Shown here in pieces: positions 1 through 12,560 of a DNA stretch of 64,000 bases (the stretch's first letter is position 1; the number at the start of each line of letters is the position of its first letter). A model generated the notes under the pieces. It was not told the origin of the DNA and did not search any database. It worked only from the letters and a program-made list of their open reading frames with translations. The position numbers were made by a program, and so were the translations under genes. The DNA comes from Axinella damicornis (lineage: Eukaryota > Porifera > Demospongiae > Axinellida > Axinellidae). Where the stretch lies: the NCBI GenBank assembly GCA_963931865.1, contig OZ007512.1, positions 6,098,883-6,162,882 on the forward strand. Reading direction: 5' to 3'.

Positions 1-189
1 ACAGCCTCATTCCCATGTCAACATATCCTGGGACCGAAGGCAACCGAGTTGCGAGTTTGAAAGGTATGAGTGCCTTGAAGACGCTTCAGGTTTGGCAGGA
101 GTTGGAGGACCAGGAGGCCTTGTAGTGTGGGGTTCATGCCATATTTGGAATTCATTCCACTAGATTTTTTTAGTGATATTGATACGTTA

Positions 190-487
190 TAATACCGTAG
201 TCGCGCGTTATTAGGCGCATCTCACTTATAGGTGCATATTCGCTGTTAGGCGCATGTTCAACTCTCGTCCCAGGTACTCGCTGTTAAGCACTGCAGTCTT
301 CTTCCAAAAACTCTGCCGTTTTCATATGGAGTGGAAAACAGGTATAATTCGAATTGAAGCGCACTTCCTATTCGAGGAATGTCATTATTATTATATTCCT
401 TATTAGGCGCATCTCGCTTATAGGCGCATATTTCCTTCCTGTGGAGTTATAGGCGCATGCGCCTAATAACGCGCGACTACGGTATTA
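190..487. mobile_element. MITE with ~30-bp terminal inverted repeats
   Basis: The ends TAATACCGTAGTCGCGCGTT and its reverse complement at 458-487 form near-perfect terminal repeats, continuing into TTAGGCGCAT. Internal copies of the GGCGCAT/TATAGGCGCATA subrepeat occur at 230-250 and 405-450. No coding capacity. Confidence 0.75.
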
Positions 488-733
488 TTGACTACTGAGA
501 ACATGCTTTAGTGCACTCCATATATACATTTGCTACATGCATAATTATGTCACGTGACCATGTCCAACCTCCTTTGCTTGGGCATCTACATTGTGACACA
601 CATGAGGTGTGTGTGAAGGTCTATGACCTCCTCCCTTCACCTCTCTCCCCACCCTCTCCCCTCCCTCCCCCCTCCCCCTCTCTCCTCTCTCCACCCTCTC
701 CCCTCCCTCTCCCCTCTCCTCACCCTCTCCCCA

Positions 734-857
734 GGCTGCATGCGTGACCCAGGAGCGGTTAGAGCACCCAGCATGTGGTGAAGGACATCAAGAGGAACAC
801 TCCTGAGGCCAACCACCTTTCTGAGCAGAAGACACTGGATTATGATCTTCAGGTGCA
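734..857 (+). pseudogene. possible degraded exon after a CT-rich tract
   Basis: A long pyrimidine tract (632-733) ends in a textbook acceptor (ctctccccag). Two adjoining frames look coding: ACVTQERLEHP, then after a +1 shift VKDIKRNTPEANHLSEQK, TLDYDLQ, ending at a CAG|GTGCAG donor-like site. No single frame is open, so either the exon is broken by a frameshift or the appearance is chance. The minus strand is also open. Confidence 0.2.
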
Positions 858-1489
858 GACACAGGGACTTCAGGGGAGGGGCCACCTTGTAGTAATCTCT
901 GTCACTGGTTATTACACTGGCAGTAGTAGGTCATGATATCCCAGGCTGTTCCCACCGCCAATATTTGATCACTTGTGGTATGCAAATATGCTGGGGGAGG
1001 TCTGGGAGATCTAGTCATGTGCGGTGCCATCATGGAGACAGATGGTAGACACACAGGGTGCACCGCCCAACAAATTGAATGTTCTCCTTTCAAAGGCTGG
1101 ATGTCAGAGTTTTCGCAAGGCAGACGATATCAATACCGTTCGTTGTTCACAAAACCAGGGATGGATCAACATGAACCAGTAGTGTAACAATTAGGCACCG
1201 CCCCCCGTGTGTCTACTTGACCTCATCGCACGTGAAAAGATCTCCCAGGCCTCCCACCCACTTTGGTTGCATACTGCAAGCAATCAAATACAGTGTACAA
1301 TGTACTGGCAGTGAGAAAGGCCATGGGAACTGTAGTAGCTAGTTGCCATGCATACTGTTGCCTTGGTTACTGTACAGCCCCTTTTGTGGCTAATGCAGAA
1401 GTGTTTTGTGCAGTCATAATATATTGGTATTTCCTGTGCATATTCAGATGCTAGTAACTGATGGCAGTGCTGGCTAGCCGTAGTGTAGC

Positions 1490-2019
1490 CAGTGGCGTAG
1501 CCAAGGGCGGGCCTGGCCGGGCACGTGCCCGGCCAATCCTATCTGGTTCTTCGATTGCACACAGGAACACAGTCAGACAGCGGAAGCCTATTCACAGTCC
1601 TGATTATGTTTTCACAGCATATATTTTAAGTATATTCATGAAGCACCAAAACTAAAACCCATAATCAGTTTTGTATCAGTGCTATCGATAAGGCTTCTCA
1701 GGACCAAAGGATCAGCTACATCTATGGCTACACCATGACTGCAGAAGGCACTGACCTGTCGACAGACGCGCTGCCGATAGATGGTGACTAACCTTCACCA
1801 GAACGTCTCTCTGCAGCATCGATCCTCAAACATCTGGAACGCGCAGTGCAAAGCACAAAGGTGCCACGAGAGCCAATCCTGACAACTGAAAAATGAAGGC
1901 GAAAAAATTTTCCACGCTTCGCGCAGACTGATCAGTACTACACACCTCTATGCACTGCCTTCAGCAGCATGCGTATCCGCCCGTGCCCTGCCAATTCAAT
2001 ATTTCTGGCTACGCCACTG
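1490..2019. mobile_element. hAT-type non-autonomous element
   Basis: Terminal repeats CAGTGGCGTAGCC (1490-1502) and GGCTACGCCACTG (2007-2019) are flanked by a perfect 8-bp duplication AGTGTAGC (1482-1489 and 2020-2027), diagnostic of hAT transposition. The interior (about 1740-1960) is shared with the elements at 15270-15791 and 56712-57197. No intact transposase. Confidence 0.85.
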
Positions 2020-2449
2020 AGTGTAGCTATTGCTGAAGATATACCTATATCCACGGATACCACAGGAACGAGTCTAACCCATGACTTGTTCACCTGTAGA
2101 ACTGAACCTGCTTTTCTCACAAGCAATAATTGTTGTACGTACTGTAGCTATAATCTTATAATGTAGAACTCTTGCCTACATGTAAGTGTTGGATTTGTGT
2201 ATGTGTATGTGTGTGTGTGTGCATTGTGGTATTAGGGATGTGTTCACAGTCCAAGTTGTTTGTAAGGGGAGGGGAGGGGGAGGTGTGGGGAGTGGGTGAT
2301 TGTGATTCTAGTGCTCCCTTGCATACTACTGTGCTCCCTTGCATACTACTGTGCTCTCTTGCATACTACTGTGCTCTCTTGCACACTACTGTACTGTACA
2401 GTGTGTGATATAACTAGCTCTCAGAGAGCAGTTCCTCTTCTCCATGCAG

Positions 2450-2560
2450 AGTTCAGAGCGCTGGCCGCCATGGTCCCCCTTCTCACATGAACTCCTCTCC
2501 CTCCTCCCTCTCCACCGGGACGCTGTACAGGAATGCACCAGGTCATTCCAACTCTCCAAG
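2450..2560 (+). CDS. candidate 37-codon exon, unknown protein
   Basis: Acceptor cctcttctccatgcag and donor CTCCAAG|GTACGTAG flank 111 nt open in one phase-0 frame: SSERWPPWSPFSHELLSLL, PLHRDAVQECTRSFQLSK. The splice sites are good and the peptide is helix-like, but no partner exon could be chained confidently. Function unknown. Confidence 0.35.
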
Positions 2561-3133
2561 GTACGTAGGTATTAGTGCACACCCAATGTGGGTACACCTC
2601 GTGGCATTGAAAGTGTCCACTGGTGCATCGTATTAAATACCACATAAGAATGGTTCTCACCCTGTCTGGTGTACTGTGTAACATGATGGTATACCCTGAT
2701 ACAAATCTTTCCATCAGACTTTATAAATGATGTCACTTCTGGTAATGTCCTTGATAGGCACACACATTCTGTGGCATATGCTTTGGACATAATAGGCCGA
2801 TTTGTCTGTGAAGCATAATGCCAGCATAATAGTGTTAATTTTGGTCCATGATGTCATACTTTGCATTGCACAACTGCATGTGCGATGCACAATTGGATGC
2901 AATGACAGAGTGGTAGTTCTACAGAGTTCCAGTTACACAAGTCCACGTCTTTGAGACAGGTATTGAAAAGACTTTCTTTGCTGGACAGGCTGAAGTATAT
3001 ACCCCTTCAGTGTTGAGCAGAACTGATGAGCAACCCTCCTCCAATGTAACAGTTGTGGTGAATCAGTGGTGACACACACAGCTTAATGTCAATAGTTAAA
3101 ATGTGCCTGTGCCTAGACTCCTTGGGACTTGGT

Positions 3134-3733
3134 AGTAGTCTCGTTCCCAGACCCTCCCGAAACGCGGAAAGAGGGTCTGGTGTTCTGAGCGATATTTCTT
3201 GGCGCATGGGGCGGGGCTATACGGTGTAAGGAATGTGCAATTATTGCATTCCGTATGTCCTCTCCAATGAAAGCGCACCTACATGTAGCACAAAAAACAT
3301 ACTGTACTAGGAGCGCACTTGGTCCTTCATGAGGGACACCAAAGGGCTAACAACGACAACTATTGACGTTCAGTTGCCCTGCGCATGTGCAGAATTCTTT
3401 CTGAGGTTGTCAAAGGTGAGTGGAAGAGTCACGAAACACAGAGATTTCCCCCGACCGGTCGGCAAGATAATCGACTTGGCTTGCTTGCTCTTCGGTAGGT
3501 TGCTCTTCAGTAGGCCTGTCGTATCCATTTCACTGACATACCGTCCGTACTAGTTACACTGTACTGTACATGTACCGTACCTATGGCTTACGCTGATTGA
3601 CTACGTCATTCGCATTCTGCCATCTGATTCGAGCTTTAAAATCCAAGAGCGACCACGCCCCATGCGCCAAGAAATATCGCTCAGAACACCAGACCCTCTT
3701 TCCGCGTTTCGGGAGGGTCTGGGAACGAGACTA
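3134..3733. mobile_element. foldback element, CTCGTTCCCAG family
   Basis: Long terminal inverted repeats of about 80 bp (3136-3216 against 3653-3733) start TAGTCTCGTTCCCAGACC. Flanking ACTTGGTAG/ACTTGGTGG is a 9-bp target duplication with one mismatch. The interior has no gene that can be supported. Confidence 0.8.
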
Positions 3734-4805
3734 ACTTGGTGGATGGGCTGGGCCATTCCTGTGTCTTGTTGTTTTAGCAACAAATGGACAATAGCAACTT
3801 CATTGAATACTCATTGGTGAGTGGATGTGGTTAGAGTCATGAATGTACTTAGGATGACTGAGTGCCTATAGTATATGTGCAGTTGCAACTGGATATTTAG
3901 AGGTGCCCACACAGTACAGCATTTACCCTGTGTGCTGCTTGCAGAATTTGTTAACACTGGATGCAGACTGTGCCTATAATTATTTGGAATCAACATGTGA
4001 CATCACTACCATCATGAAGTGGTTGACTTAGCATTAGCACTATAATTAGTGGGATACCCCTTTAATTTATGTAACTGTTGGGCATGACTGTCCCAGGAAG
4101 ATGGATTGGAGTAGAGCTGACTGCAGCACCATGAGAGGACGGGGCAATCTACCTGGCCCGAGAACTGTGAGCTATTGGTGTGGCAGAATACAGGTGAGGT
4201 TAGCCTAAAGATTGAACTGTGATCTTGTGTACTTTGCATACCACATACCCTATAGCTAGACGACCCAAGTATATTTTCCTACCTCCTCACCTCACCACCC
4301 TCCCCAACGAAGTACATGCTGCCCTTAAGAGTTGTTGTGACGACTAACTTTCCAACTTTGTACTCTGCGGCTTCATGTATAAGTTTCTTCAGCGCAAATC
4401 TCAGCATCATGAAAATCCACCAGATTATTCCATCCAGCTACTGTGCCTCAAATGCTCATTCTGGTAATACTGCTCCACTGGCTTTCTCAAAGCTGTGCCA
4501 ATTCAGGCTAAATAAATGCCAAGGACTTGTTCCAGTTCTGATCTTAGCTGGTTGAGGTCCACACCTGTACAGAGTACAGAGGGGAGGGGGTTCACACCCT
4601 TGAATTTTCACCGCATTCACCCGTCCATATATTCCTCCTCTCTCTCCCCTCTCACCACATTCACACACCCAAACCACTCATCCTCTGATCCTCAATGCTT
4701 CCTCTCCCCCCCTTCCCACCACACACACATGCACCCACACATACTGATCATGTGATCCCCATACCTCCTCTCCCTCCCCTCTCACCACACTCACACACAC
4801 ACCCT

Positions 4806-4823
4806 CACCATTCCCCCATACAC

Positions 4824-4880
<57 letters not shown>
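4806..4880. repeat. CA microsatellite
   Basis: A run of CA dinucleotides, purest at about 4826-4879, within a C/A-rich stretch. Open frames on it are low-complexity artefacts. Confidence 0.9.
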
Positions 4881-4881
<1 letters not shown>

Positions 4882-5036
4882 CACCCCAATCCCCCCATAC
4901 ACACCTCCATGGCTTGCTGCACACATCTCTCACATTCCACTACTGGAGTACTTTGTGATGGATATGTTCCCGTACTTGAGCTCACCAGCGTAGGCCTGCA
5001 CAGTGAGAGTGAGTGGATAATACTGCGTGGGTAGAA

Positions 5037-5662
5037 GTGTGGGCAAGGGAGAGGAAGTGAGTGAGGGGTGAGGGAGAAAGTGAGGAAGAGACAAAGAGAG
5101 TGAGGAAGGAAGAGTGAGGGAGTGGCAATGTGACAGAGGATAATGGTTGTCCTTCTGCCTCACCCCTCTCCCTCCTTCCTCACTCCCTCTCCCTCCCTCA
5201 CTCCTCTCCCTACTCCTCTCCCTTTTCCCTCACTCCCTCTCCCTCCCTCACCCCTCTCCCTCTTCCCTCGCTCTCTCTCCCTCACTCACCCCTCTCCCTC
5301 ACTCACCCCTCTCCCTCCATGACCCCTCTCGCTCCCTCTCCCTCCCTAACCCCTCTCCCTTTTCCCTCACTCCCTCTCCCTCGCTCATCCCTCTCCCTCA
5401 TCCCTTTCCCTCCCTCACCCATCTCCTCCGTCACCCCTCTCCCTCCCTCACCCCTCTCCCTCCCTCGCCCCTCTCCTCCCTCACTCCTCTCCTCCCTCAC
5501 TCCTCTCCCTCCCTCACCCCTCTCCTCCCTCACCCCTCTCCTCCCTCACTCCTCTCCCTCCCTCACCCCTCTCCTCCCTCACCTCTCTCCTCCCTCATCC
5601 CTCTCCTCCCTCACCCCTCTCCTCCCTCACCCCTCTCCTCCCTCACCCCTCTCCTCCCTCAC
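5037..5662. repeat. GA-rich block followed by CTCCCTCAC polypyrimidine repeat
   Basis: 5037-5125 is purine-rich (GAGTGAGG-type), and 5160-5662 is the opposite, a long degenerate tandem of CTCCCTCACCCCT-type units. The two are near-complementary and could fold back. Long ORFs here (Ser/Pro/Leu only) are composition artefacts. Confidence 0.85.
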
Positions 5663-5951
5663 AATTTCTGTCCCTATTCCAAGTGCAATATACTTTGTGC
5701 CTTTCGACAATAATATTAGTACTTTACTGATGAATATGGTATATTGTCTATGGATCCAGATATCTGTTCACTCGCACGGACGTGCATAATGACGTACACT
5801 GTCTACTGAGCCGACAGTGTGCTTAGCATAGCTACAACATCACCCCCACCTGAAAATATCACATGTTCTGTATTATTTGCATCCCCTCCACCTGGTGACT
5901 ACAGTGTACCTCTGTCACATGCCCACTGCTGAGCTGAAATTCACCGCCAAA

Positions 5952-6314
5952 ATGAATCCCTGCAACCAGGATCACATGAATCCCTGCAACCAGGATCACA
6001 TGAATCCCTGCAACCAGGATCACATGAATCCCTGCAACCAGGATCACATGAATCCCTGCAACCAGGATCACATGAATCCCTGCAACCAGGATCACATGAA
6101 TCCCTGCAACCAGGATCACATGAATCCCTGCAACCAGGATCACATGAATCCCTGCAACCAGGATCACATGAATCCCTGCAACCAGGATCACATGAATCCC
6201 TGCAACCAGGATCACATGAATCCCTGCAACCAGGATCACATGAATCCCTGCAGCCAGGATCACATGAATCCCTGCAGCCAGGATCACATGAATCCCTGCA
6301 GCCAGGATCACATG
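5952..6314. repeat. 24-bp minisatellite, 15 copies
   Basis: Unit ATGAATCCCTGCAACCAGGA plus TCAC. Copies are almost identical; the last three share one A-to-G change. Because 24 is a multiple of three, all frames stay open on both strands (for example MNPCNQDH repeated), so the long ORFs are not evidence of a gene. Confidence 0.95.
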
Positions 6315-6549
6315 AGCCTGTTGGAGCCATCACGTACGCCAAACATCCTTTCCTGAACAGTCTTCTTCCAGTTTGCAGTCTTCCTAACAGCTTTCCACTG
6401 TACCTCTGCTGCATGCTCCACACCTGAACTGGTGAGTAGTTCCTCCACATCCACTTCCCTAGCTGGCCTCTCGTCTCAGAGCACCTTCATTGTAATTTTC
6501 TCCTACTAAACAATACCTCACATGTACTTATCAAACCTCACACCCAAAT

Positions 6550-7150
6550 GGTTGCCAAGTGGCTAAAGCACTGGACTGTTGACCTATAGCCTCATTCCCA
6601 GTCCATGAGCATGATGTCATCGACAAAATAAATGGCTAAATTTTAAGAACGAGGACGCTACGCTTTGTGTGTTATTCAACCATCTACATGTTCAACACTC
6701 GGTGAGTAAGACATTCGCTCTTCTTGCGGTTCTGAGACCCAGTACGCCCACATTCATTTTAGGTCTTTCTACCGTCTTTCTACCGTCTTTCTACCCTCAA
6801 CAGCCCACGTTCATTTTAGGTCTTTCTACCATCTTTCTACCCTCGACGGCTCTCACATGAGGAACTGTACCAGGCCCTCCGCGTTCCTTCGTACAACTGA
6901 AAGTGGGGCGCAGGCCTGGGAACGAGGTTACTGTTGACCTAGAGGTCCCAGGTTTGAGCCCCACTAAGTTACATTCCTTTCTTCAGGGTGAATGCAGCCC
7001 TGTATGGCTATAACTACACAGAAGTGGTAACGGAATTTCATGTCCATTGGAGGGGACTTAAGCCATTGTCAGTCCCAGGGGACCTGCATGGTTTAAGTGT
7101 ATGCTCTGCCTACTTCCTGCAGGCCCTCATTAGCCACCATTGTGGCAAAC
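6550..7150 (+). mobile_element. tRNA-derived SINE interrupted by a foldback insertion
   Basis: 6550-6586 (GGTTGCCAAGTGGCTAAAGC..., A-box-like) continues after the insertion at 6931 with ...TAGAGGTCCCAGGTTTGAGCCCC, a B-box. The reconstructed head resembles a tRNA whose anticodon loop is close to tRNA-Asn. The body probably runs to about 7150 (3' end uncertain). Confidence 0.55.
6587..6930. mobile_element. foldback element inserted in a SINE
   Basis: Ends TAGCCTCATTCCCAG and CTGGGAACGAGGTTA, with a duplicated flank CTGTTGACCTA on both sides (6576-6586, 6931-6941). The interior contains short repeats of TCTTTCTACC. Removing it restores an uninterrupted tRNA-like SINE head. Confidence 0.75.
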
Positions 7151-8325
7151 CATAATTAGGAACAAAAATACCAGACTCCTCCATTTCCTCTGCACTAATC
7201 CTTCAACTACTTCCTCCACTAGGCCGGCCACTGGATGCTCCAACAGCCATTTTCATTCCCGTTGAAGGTCCACTCTCATCAACATATTCTCACCTACATA
7301 CTCTCCCACTGTGTCCAGGACTCTCTCTACAGCTCTTCAGGGACTCTGACATTATCATCTACAATAAGTCGCACACCAGTTTGTTTAGTCTCACTCCCTT
7401 ACATTTTTTGGCACATGATGCTCCACCCCTCCCAATAATCATCAATAAAATGCATCCACCCTCCCAATTCTCCCATTCCTTCTTAAAATGATGCTCAACC
7501 ATCCCTGTTTTTCCCAGGCACTCTGTGTGGGTCCACAAGTGCCTAAATTTAGTTTGTTAGCATAATTATTATGGTGTTTGCAAAATTAAATTGTTTTGGC
7601 TCCAATGGCTCAATTGTTACCTGCTTTCAGTGTTTTGAATATCCGTTCATATAATTTTTCTTGCATTCTCACATCCGGCCTGCTGCTAGCTACTATCACA
7701 CCATTTGGTCTGCATATCATGAGCGTTGTAGTTATTACACATTCTCTGAGTAAATTTCTTCATGAACTGCAACATTGTATAGACTTTGTGTATGTGGTTG
7801 CTTGTGCCTTCCATGTACTAGTGTGGTAACAACAATGAATTATAAAAAAATGCCACTAGCTACTCATGGTTCTATTTGTAACTTTTATAGAGTACTGCAT
7901 GGTAGCTAGTAAATCACTATTGTAGCTATAGAGTCAATCAGTTTCAATATAAGTTTAGTAACTCTCGATAGAGAGCAACACAATTTGTTGATTCACCCAA
8001 CACTGGTACAAACCTGCGCACTCTTGGTCTACTTATTACCAAAAATAATGATCATTACCAAAATGATACTATAGTCAATTGCAAGCGGCATTGCATGCAG
8101 CTGCATTGTTTGCTATAATTATGATCCTCATGCATGAGTCTGCCTTGAGCTATGTTCAACAGTAATTATCTGCATGAGCATAGTATAGAGACATCAAGTA
8201 ACATTCTTGCTTGTTATGCATGTAATATAAGTAGTGCATGTAAGCAGACTACACAGATCAGAATAAGAACTGGTGGAAGCACATTAAAGGTGGTGTAATC
8301 AATGCACAGTCCCAAGTGAGTTGTT

Positions 8326-8568
8326 TCATGCAGTCGCCTTCCACTTCTGGTGATCAACGCCTCTGGAGAGGCTGGTCAGGAGAGGACAGCCGTGGGAGAC
8401 TAGGAGAGCTGCATGGGGGCACTGGGTCACAACCAGCTGGATCCCCTCATCCATCATGTTCAGGCAATGACTGATGTTCAACTCAGGCAGTGAAATCACA
8501 ATCATTGTTACTTGTACAGTGAACTCCTTAAAGTGGGTAGGCTTCATGGACTGGTATCCTGAAGTCAT
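8326..8568 (-). pseudogene. F-box/LRR-like (RNI-type) leucine-rich-repeat relic
   Basis: The minus-strand frame contains LPELNISHCLNMMDEGIQLV, followed by TQCPHAALLVSHGCPLLT. This follows the cysteine-containing LRR pattern of FBXL proteins (L-x-E-L-N-x-S-x-C ... D-E-G-I-x-x-x-x-x-x-C-P). Only about one and a half repeats are present and no F-box is seen. It may be an isolated exon or, more likely, a fragment. Confidence 0.35.
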
Positions 8569-8603
8569 GGTACTTCAGAGTGATTATCCAGTGGAAATGA
8601 TAA

Positions 8604-8808
8604 TACAGTGAAACCTCTGATATAGTGGAGTCTCCGTAATGGAGAGACACAATCATGATAATTCTCTATAAAGGATGGTCTTCAAGGCCCTGAATGATTG
8701 CTTTCCCTACAGTCCTAGAACTTTCGATAAGAGGGCAACCTCTTATTAAGGGACAACAACTCCTGAATCTATGCTGTCCCCCAATGTTGTCTTAGAGGTC
8801 TACGGTAT
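8604..8808. mobile_element. pogo/Tigger-like MITE
   Basis: Begins TA-CAGTGAAACCTCTGATATA, the usual pogo-family terminal sequence. The other end, GAGGTCTACGG followed by TA, is a weaker inverted match. AAGAGGTTGCCC-like and 'gggacaacaactcc' interior segments are typical of such elements. No ORF. Confidence 0.5.
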
Positions 8809-8999
8809 AACTTTACAACAAATGAGAAATGGAGTCTGAGTTACAATGAAGTTGCCAACAACCATGCATAGAAGCTCATCATACCAACATGTCATTAATT
8901 TTATAATGCTCACCATTTCCTTGCTATGTTTTTACACCTGCCATGCACCCTTTGGAAATACCCAACAACTGTGAAGTAACTCATGCCTCAACACTTACA

Positions 9000-11310
9000 C
9001 TGCCCCACAATACAATTTTTGCCCTCCCTTGAAAGATTCTAGTCTCCAGATGATCATGAGAAACCAGCTGTGAGATCGTATTCTTTCAGAAGATGAAATT
9101 ACACATTCTATCAGAACATTCCATCAGAACATGAAAATGTGACAAGAGTCACCCAGCAGACCCTCCTCCCCGTGTGTGATACTGGAAGCGATCTTCACTG
9201 GATCTGCAGTTTGCCATTGCTTCTTGACTGGTCCATTCAAGGAAGCAGCAAAAGTTACGGCAGAGTTGTGTCCTGGCCGCTGCCGTAGCATCAGTAGTGA
9301 GACCCAGTCAGTGGCTTCAAACACACTGGAACTGAATGTTGAGGGTAGGTGTGGGTATTATGAGACAGCACCAATTATGGTTTTCATGCTTTACTACAAT
9401 AGACATCGTCACTTTGCCTGAACATTCTCAAATGTATACTCTACTGTTGATAGAATGAATGGTGCAAAGCATTTGGCATTCATGATTTGGACGTATATAT
9501 ATATAATTGTGATGAGTGGGTAGTTCTGATTGTCCTAATAAAAAATGCACTGCCAGAATACCAACAAGCATGCTTGCATGGAAATGGTTCTAGCAGAATC
9601 TTCTATGCTGGAAGGGTGTAGCTACCTAGCCAAATGATGATCAGTTATGAAACATACAGCAAAAAACTGGGGTGTCTCATAATACATACCCTGTCTCATA
9701 ATTGCCTCTATTAATATAAAAATGCAGCCAAATTGCAGTACATCAACAACACTGAAACTTTGCCTACCATGGATTGTTAGTACAATGTATTATCTTCTTA
9801 AATCTATACCACAGTACAATCGCTGGCATCCTTTTGACAGCTTGTTGGTTTTGCTTGAAATGGTTTTGCGTCTCACAATCGGGGCGGCTACCCTACGCTC
9901 TATTACGGGAGCATCCAGCTGTTGCAACGTCTATTAGTTAGCTAACTACTCCAGTCAGGAGAAGACCGAAATAGTACGTACGCATTTCCCTTACACTAAC
10001 GAGACGCTAGCTATGGTAATGGTCACGCCGTCATAATTTGAATTATCGGAAGTAATTTGCGCTTAATTAATCGATTGCCAGTGATTGTGGGTGGGGCTGG
10101 TAACCGGCTTATTTGTTCGTAGCATGTGGGCTGCGCTGGCATGCAGAAAATGCATGCTACGCCACAGTAGTTACTCCTACATGTACGTTTGTCAGTGAAT
10201 AAAACACTTGGAGAAGAAGAGTCAAGAATCAAGTCAAGCTGCCTGCTGAGTGTCCACCTTGACATCCCGATTGAGCAAGATTCGTGCCGTGCCCCACCCC
10301 TTTTCTGCTGCTACGAACCACATGTACCAAGAGACGACAGAAGTTGCAGTAAGTATTCGACAATTCGTTCCCTCTTTCCCGAGTTCCAAGCGAATGTATG
10401 TACGCACCATTAATTTCGCGCACAATCTATAGTCTGTCACGCGAGAGACAACGTCAGTAAGAAGTCACGCGCTGTACGTTGTGATATACATTATGCCACT
10501 TCAATTTGATGAAAGTAGGGCATAAAACTAAAAGCGTGTTTAAGTTATCGCTCAGTATCAAATTGCACGTTCAGTGTCTATTTTGTTAATATTCCAGAGC
10601 TACCGCTACTAGTTCGCTACAGATATTATATACTGTACATGTTACTGGATTGCTATATCATGTGAAGGGTTCCAGACAGCAAGACAGGCTGACAGCGCAT
10701 TCGCTACGTTGTGTTAGAATCATTTCAGGCTCGCATGGAGGCACATTAAATTTTTGTAATGTAGTTAAGCATAAATTGTTTATACTGTCTACTATTTAAG
10801 TGTGTTGCAGAAAACACCTGCTGAACGGGTGTCTCACTGTCTTATGCATGGTTGGTGTCACTGTGATAGCTACTTGGCATTTAAATTTTGTGCCAAGGAA
10901 TTTAAACAAAACAGAACAACGGCGGGGCACACATACATTGTTAAGTATAGCACTGCAGCAACAATAGACACGTCCAGTGGACACACGTCCTAGTGCTCCA
11001 AGACGATGATATTAATGATGAATTATGATAACACTATTTCCTGTAGTGCATGTTCACAATATTTCCTGTATGCATAATCATACATCTGTGTTATGTAATG
11101 GGTTTGTGTCTATAAGGTCATGCATATTCATCAGATTTAAAGTGTGTCCTTCACTTCTTGAGTTGTTTCTGAGATTAATGAGAAGTATTATTTCATGGTC
11201 ACCATAACCCTATACTAGAAATCGGATGGGGCCAGGGCCCGGGAACGAGGTTAAGTACAGTCCTGGTATGTGCTTGCATACCGCACAAAATTTAAAACAG
11301 ACTTGTTAAC
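9000..11310. other. no supported gene
   Basis: Only short ORFs without domains. A donor-like site at about 10350 (GTTGCA|GTAAGTA) follows a small ATG-initiated frame (MYQETTEVA, 10322-10349), which could be a 5' exon, but nothing joins to it. A solo foldback end (GGGAACGAGGTTA) lies at about 11241-11253. Confidence 0.3.
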
Positions 11311-11329
11311 TAAACGATACTCCACTCTG

Positions 11330-12560
11330 GCAGGGATTGTAATGCTGTAGTTTCCCTTGCACATCTTGTGACCAGCCCACACAGTGGCTGGCCACAGCCA
11401 CCAGCGCTGCCTGCAACAGCTGCATGAGAGAGGTCACTAGTAAAGAACTTAATATTAATTATAACTGTGATTGGTTTCCATGGTAACCTTGACCAGGGAT
11501 TCAATGGATATGAATTATGTATGTGCATAAATATATTATTGCCATAGTGACAATCAATTTCTGGAAACATGGTTAGTTACCATGGAAACCACCACAGCAC
11601 CTAATGTTAACTGTGTAGTAGCGGTCATGTACCATCACAAACTTTAGATTTATGGCTATCAAAGAGAAAGCGGCTGTGCTTTAGTGTAGTGTGTAGCCTG
11701 AGGTCATGCATGTGAGAAAATTTGAAGAAGAAGCAGATGATGTAACTAAAGATTGATGCAGTGTATATGATGCTAAAATTACTGATCATGATGCAATGGG
11801 AGTGCACTGAAATTGCACTAACCACTCCTTGGGTTGCTAAATGCGCATGCATGTCCATTACCAATAATTAAAGCATGTACACTGTTAAAAGTCATGTCAT
11901 GGAAACCACTGCAGCTTCTCAATTTACTTTTAAACCAGGGTTTCCACTGAAACTGAGGGTCCTTGTTTGCCGAAATTGATTGCCGCTATAGCTGTACACA
12001 CAGTATTGTGGATCCATGTCCATTGCAACCACTAGTAGCACCCCAGGGTACTGCTCTGGAACGCGCAATGAGTACCCCACTTTTGACAGTGTACTTCCTG
12101 CCGGACCAACATCCACTCCTTTGTTTTAGTTTGAAGTGATTCAATGCATTATATGCTAGCACCCAGTGTGCTATTCTGAAACATGCGAATGATTTTAGCA
12201 GTGTACTGCTCTTCAGTATATGGGATATGGTACTAGTACTCTTTGATCCACAAGGTGCAAGCCATGTCAGATGCCTTCTCTATGCTTTCTGTCCAGACAT
12301 GAGCTACCTGGTATATATATGCCATATGATGTTTGCGTCAAGGCAGACATGAGATTAAAGTGCATAGGTATGCCCCCATCTGCAGTAGGGATGAGTCTAT
12401 CATATTAATCAACTTGGAATGAAAGTATTAAGTGTGAGTGAGCGTACATGTTATCCTAAGTGGTAAACCTACGTAGTTTGCAGCAACTGAATTTACCTTC
12501 TGTATTGGTGATTGTGCTCAAATTTGACATTTTACGCCAGCATTATGCTTGATTGATGCC
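11330..12560. repeat. rearranged copy of the 12.6-16.1 kb repeat unit
   Basis: Shares segments with the units downstream: GGTTTCCATGGTAACCTTGA (11471), ATTGTGGATCCATGTCCATT (12003), and GGGATATGGTACT...CTTTGATCCACAA (12220). The block 11633-11860 is in inverted orientation compared with 13150-13400. No gene is seen. Confidence 0.6.

Noticed and set aside
5130..5789. 219-codon Ser/Pro/Leu ORF
   Set aside because: Composition artefact of the CTCCCTCAC tract.
5952..6314. Long ORFs on both strands and a CRISPR-like look of regular repeats
   Set aside because: Units are contiguous with no unique spacers, the period of 24 bp keeps all frames open, and the DNA is plainly eukaryotic. It is a minisatellite.
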